Shown: piece by piece, positions 60,219-64,000 of the stretch | Layout of the letters: the number at the start of each line of letters is the position of its first letter | Numbering within the stretch: the first letter of the stretch is position 1 | NCBI GenBank assembly: GCA_964058845.1 | Contig: CAXKVR010000237.1 | Location: 95,172 to 159,171, forward strand | Reading direction: 5' to 3' | Origin: Carex sylvatica | Taxonomy: Eukaryota; Streptophyta; Magnoliopsida; Poales; Cyperaceae | DNA: 64,000 nt | The notes under the pieces: generated by a model | Database searches by the model: none | The model's input: only the letters and a program-made list of their open reading frames with translations | What the model was told of the DNA's origin: nothing | Position numbers and translations under genes: made by a program

Positions 60219-60690
60219 TTAAATTAATTTTAGCAAAGCAGCATGATTACTTCTTTTTTTTTTTACAAAAACCACAAGGACCGAATCTCCGACGATATAC
60301 ACGGTCTTTGCATCACTCTTCCTTGGGAAATCATTCTTCTGCCGCGATGATGATGCGGTAAGTTCATCTAATTTTGCGTGCCCGATACGGGACACAGTAT
60401 CAATGAGTTCCTGATAAGTGCTTATGTTAGCTATACTTAGCCATTCTCTCATCTTACTAGAGAGGTTTTGAATTATTAGCTCAATGGCCTCTTTTTCTAG
60501 CATTGAGTGGCTTTCTTTTACACTCATGTTACGCCATCTAGTGATGTATGACATAGCTGACTCACCAGGCTTATGTTTCATCCATGCTAGGTCTGCCAAC
60601 CTGACTTGGTTGGTTGTAGTGGTAAACCTATCTATGAAAAGAGACACTATGTGGTCCCATGAGTGTACACTCCTAGGTTATAAGGAGCAG
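60219..60690 (-). pseudogene. Ty3/gypsy gag fragment
   Basis: A 142-codon minus-strand frame (60647-60219), extendable upstream to about 60690, reads through FIDRFT, ADLAWMKHKPGESAMSYI, RWRNMS, and a Trp followed by TYQELIDTV. The spacing and residues follow the Retrotrans_gag pattern, in which W-x-x-F and Y-x-x-R-W-R-N anchors are common. There is no ATG-supported start, no zinc knuckle and no pol, so it is a fragment. Confidence 0.6.
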
Positions 60691-61750
60691 TATCAGTCAA
60701 AGGCTGGTCCAAATAAACTTCTAGAGAATTGCCGGCAGAGGAAGGCCAGGTTTCTTGCCGAATCTCCAAGCACTTCCCTTCCCCTATCCCTCTCTGCTTT
60801 CTTTCAAGCACGAATCATCATGTATCTCCCCAATTGAAGCCGAGAACACAAAAGAGGAAAAGTGGATAAACCCAATTGTGAGGAATTGAAGTAAAAGGGT
60901 TCAACAGGGCCTCTCTTATGCACAAGGCAATGCTACTGGAGACCTCAATTTGTTAAAATGCGGATTGAATCAAGTCTGGACATGAATAGGGAAAAACTGG
61001 CTTGGGTTCAATGCAATACAGCCTCTGGATGATGACAAAATAGAGGAATCACCTCCCAGGGTGCAGGAGCATGCGAATTAAAACATGCTACATTTGGCCA
61101 TGCAATCAAAGGGGTCTGATGCAATGTATAGTATCCAAGGTCAATCCAAGGGCTCAAATCAATCCAACTCATGAAGGATGATGTGTTTAAGCATAATTGG
61201 ATGATTCTCTAATACGGATATACATGGAATGATATGAATCAAGCATAACCAGTGATCAAACATCTGATGGTCAAGATGAAACCACCTCAGCTGATGCAAG
61301 ACATGAAACCCTAAATATTGCCTATAAAAGAGCACCCATAGCCAATGCAAAAAACAAGACACAGATACCATATAGCTCTGTTAGGCTAGATACAATTGTA
61401 AAAGCCCTGAAATACAATAGATTAGCTTAATAGAAGCTAGTTTCTCCCCTTCTCTTCTGTAGCAACCTAACTAATAGGTGATTAAGAGGCTCAGATACAA
61501 TGTAAGACCCTTGTGGGTTAAAGTTATGTAAGCTTACTTGGTAAATAAAACTTTTCTTTTGAATTTTGTGGTTTTCCTTTGCATTTTCTTCTTCTTTTCT
61601 GTTTCTTCTGTAATATTTTCTCCTAAAATCATCAAAACCTGCATAAAAATGTATAAAAACATTTAAAATACAAAGCTTCACTGTTTTGATACAACTTTTT
61701 CATAAAAATTACATTTTAGTATATTTTTCTTATTTTTCTGCCCTTTTTCT
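60691..61750 (+). other. Unassigned, LTR-promoter-like segment
   Basis: No gene. CTATAAAAGAGCACCC (TATA at about 61321-61328) and an AATAAA at about 61543, in this order and spacing, look like the promoter and polyadenylation parts of a plus-strand LTR. Termini were not found. Confidence 0.35.
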
Positions 61751-64000
61751 TTTCTTTTCTGCCTTTCCTTAATCATTTTATAAATTAATTATAAGCAAAA
61801 ATGAGTGTAGTTAGCCAGCTGGCATCCTTGCTCATTTAAACCTATGATTTCTTTACAAAAATGATTAAAAATGGAAAATAAAGTGATTTAATTAAAAGAT
61901 AAACACACAAAGGCTGTTTAAAGTGAGCCAGCTGGCATCCTTTGCAGTTCTCAACCCTAAGTCCACTTGAGAGAGCCTAATTGCAGCTAAATCCATAGAA
62001 ATGATGAGATTATGCCCTTTCAAATGGTTAATTTCATTATTTTGAAGGGTTTAAGTGCAAATAGTGAAAAGCTAAGGGCTTGGATGTAAATATGCAGCTG
62101 TTATGCTGTCAAAATAATGTTTACATCCTTTCCCCATGAAGCTTTGATGATATAGCTCATTAAAATCAAGTGGATATGCTCAAAAATGTGATTTTCTGAA
62201 ATTCAGGGACTTCCCTGCATATTTCCAAAGTCTGACATACTTTAAAATATATTTAAAAAGATTTGATGACCATTGAAACCTTTGATTTTCTTTTTTTCTT
62301 GATACTGGTACAAATACAATAGTATAATACCCTTAAAAATATGTTATGAACCAAACCAGACCTATAAATATGCATATAACACCTACTTATACTCTTTTGG
62401 AGTGATATTCAGTGCTCCCATGAATAATATATGTTACTGGTACACCATAAGGCACTGAAATGCACCCTTTTGACCTATACTGATAGATTTGTCAATACTG
62501 ATTAATTGAAGGACTAAACTGCAAAACCAACTTCACAGACAGATAGAACGCAGAAAAGAACATGAAATAGACCTAAAATTTGCATCATTTGGACATTCCT
62601 ACAAGAAGATATGGATCTCCAAAGTTCAACTTTCAAAAATATAAAAATTCTGATTTTATTCTGCAAAATTACCAGTATTGCCCCTGGTACTATACAGGCC
62701 TTTTAGCTGAGAAATAGTGTTCAGGTAATCATTAAATTTTGAGTAAAATTCCTTAACACATATATCTTTGATCCTATGAAATTAAAATTACATTCCATAT
62801 ATTAAATTCATGAGAAAAAGGATCTAATGTTCTGAAAATATGAGTTCATGCACTCTTCAGTTGGCTAGAGTTAAATCCAGAGTAATCTGATGGTTCTGGG
62901 ACATTCTGAATGCTTATAAATGATCTGAATAACCCCTTTGAATGATTTAATTAGTCATAAACCTCTCTAATTGACCATTGGTACCAAACCGGTATTGAAA
63001 CCGAAAGAGAAGAACTTGAATCATGAGTAAATCCTCTTTAAAGGTGTAATTGATACTCTTGCATACCTTTACACCTTTAAACAATATCAAATCACCAAGT
63101 TATTGAAGAAAAATCGGAATAAAATCAAACAAAATCGATCCAAACCTCAATCGGTACTGACAGGTATTGTTCATGTCGATATCGCCACCCCTGATAGCCG
63201 CCGGTGGCCGATAATGGTCTAAATGGACTCCTATAATCTCCACGATCATGAATCTTCTTGGCCGGTGACGCCGTGGTCGGAATCGGTCGGACTCATTTTG
63301 TCAGATGCCAACCCTAACCCGACAATGGTGTAGCACAGTTTTTAAAGCAGATGCACTAATCTTGAAGCAATGGGGATAAATCTGAAGGCTCATATTCAAA
63401 ATTAAGAATCAACGGCTCTCTGACAGAATGGGACCCCTTTGTCAGTGATCCAAACAAATTTAAAATGATATGACACGAATCCTAAAGTTTAATTGATGAA
63501 ATCCTAGCCTCTGTACATTAATTGATAATATAGTACACTTTTTGAAGGCCCAGAAGCCCAAATCTTGAAGCCCGGTTGGATTAAATCCCCCTGTACATAT
63601 CTTGAAACCCAGTGCAAATCTCAAAGGTTTATGTAGAGATCTTGACATCTTAGCACAGATCTTAAAGCCTAGGTGCCATGAATTCAAAGCTCAGCACACT
63701 TATCAAAGGCCCAGTACACTTGTTAATGATCTGAGCCCAAATCTCAAAGCCTATCAGGCTTGCACCAATCTTAAAGCCTACTAAATTAAATCCAAAGGCC
63801 CAGCACACATCTTAAAGCCTTGAAAACCCAAATCTTGAAGCCCAGCACTAATCGTAAAACCTAGATATGACCAAAAAGATGCCTTTTGCATATAAACTCC
63901 TCTGATTAAAGAAAATATGTAGAGAGACCCCTGGAAATTTACATAAAGGCCCCTGGCAGCATAAAATCTTTATAAACATGTCCTTGAAAGCCCAATTTTC
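61751..64000 (-). repeat. Diverged LTR-type repeat, copy B, inverted
   Basis: From about 62000 to the window end this is the reverse-orientation relative of 14490-16307 and continues past the edge. Beyond the aligned part, GCCAGCTGGCATCCTT occurs twice (61814 and 61929), a short internal duplication. No coding sequence. Copy A ends where the gypsy LTR starts, whereas copy B continues into 61751-62000. Confidence 0.6.

Noticed and set aside
61159..61371. 70-codon minus-strand frame rich in His and Leu
   Set aside because: Overlaps an LTR-like promoter segment, no homologous domain recognised.
1..64000. tRNA, rRNA or snRNA genes
   Set aside because: I found only primer-binding sites complementary to tRNA ends, no cloverleaf or box A/B pairs that I could support by eye.

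Overview
This window is nuclear DNA of a flowering plant, most likely a eudicot. Evidence: AT-rich intergenic sequence, spliced genes with GT/AG introns, long plant-type LTR retrotransposons (Ty3/gypsy and Ty1/copia), hAT DNA transposons and a foldback MITE. I cannot name the species. Nearly all of the first 55 kb is transposable-element and satellite DNA. Only one ordinary host gene looks complete: a three-exon NYN-domain gene at about 55.95-57.88 kb. A lone arginase exon lies just downstream of it.

Layout. 1-2240: tandem array of a 92-bp satellite. 2241-6059: 3' part of a SIRE-like copia retrotransposon, with a broken envelope-like ('putative plant transposon protein') gene, polypurine tract and 1,080-bp LTR. 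6316-8644 (minus): decayed ORF1-like gene with a CCHC knuckle and a DUF4283-like region. 8.6-11.5 kb: unassigned. 11512-13447 (minus): large copia LTR plus a stub of internal sequence. 14490-16307: member of a diverged repeat family that recurs inverted at about 62-64 kb. 16308-42745: gag-only, pol-less gypsy element whose 3' LTR has been split by 19.5 kb of nested insertions.

The nest is the core of the window. A roughly 0.87-kb non-autonomous hAT (21993-41541, 8-bp TSD GTTATAAT) sits in the gypsy 3' LTR, and the uninterrupted target survives in the other LTR at about 16757. Inside it lies a transposase-bearing hAT of the same family (22734-41409, near-perfect TSD). Inside that element's 5'-UTR intron lies a complete Tekay/Del-type chromovirus (27121-37519, TSD TTTTT) with two 2,717-bp LTRs that look almost identical and an uninterrupted 1,587-codon gag-pol. 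The order of insertion is gypsy, then small hAT, then large hAT, then Tekay.

42746-46992 is a minus-strand Tat/Athila-like LTR with a tRNA-Asp-type primer site, split by a minus-strand Tekay solo LTR (43119-45796). A protease fragment follows. A second hAT of the same family (48147-55736, TSD GTTATAAG) abuts a half-MITE and ends 216 bp before the start codon of the NYN gene. Both hAT copies carry a leader intron built of huge TTTCTGTTTTTTAA-type arrays and have (ACCCG)n-rich ends. Each copy has a different one-base deletion in its transposase. The right end (58-64 kb) holds the arginase exon relic, a gypsy gag fragment (minus), LTR-like DNA and the inverted copy of the 14.5-16.3 kb repeat.
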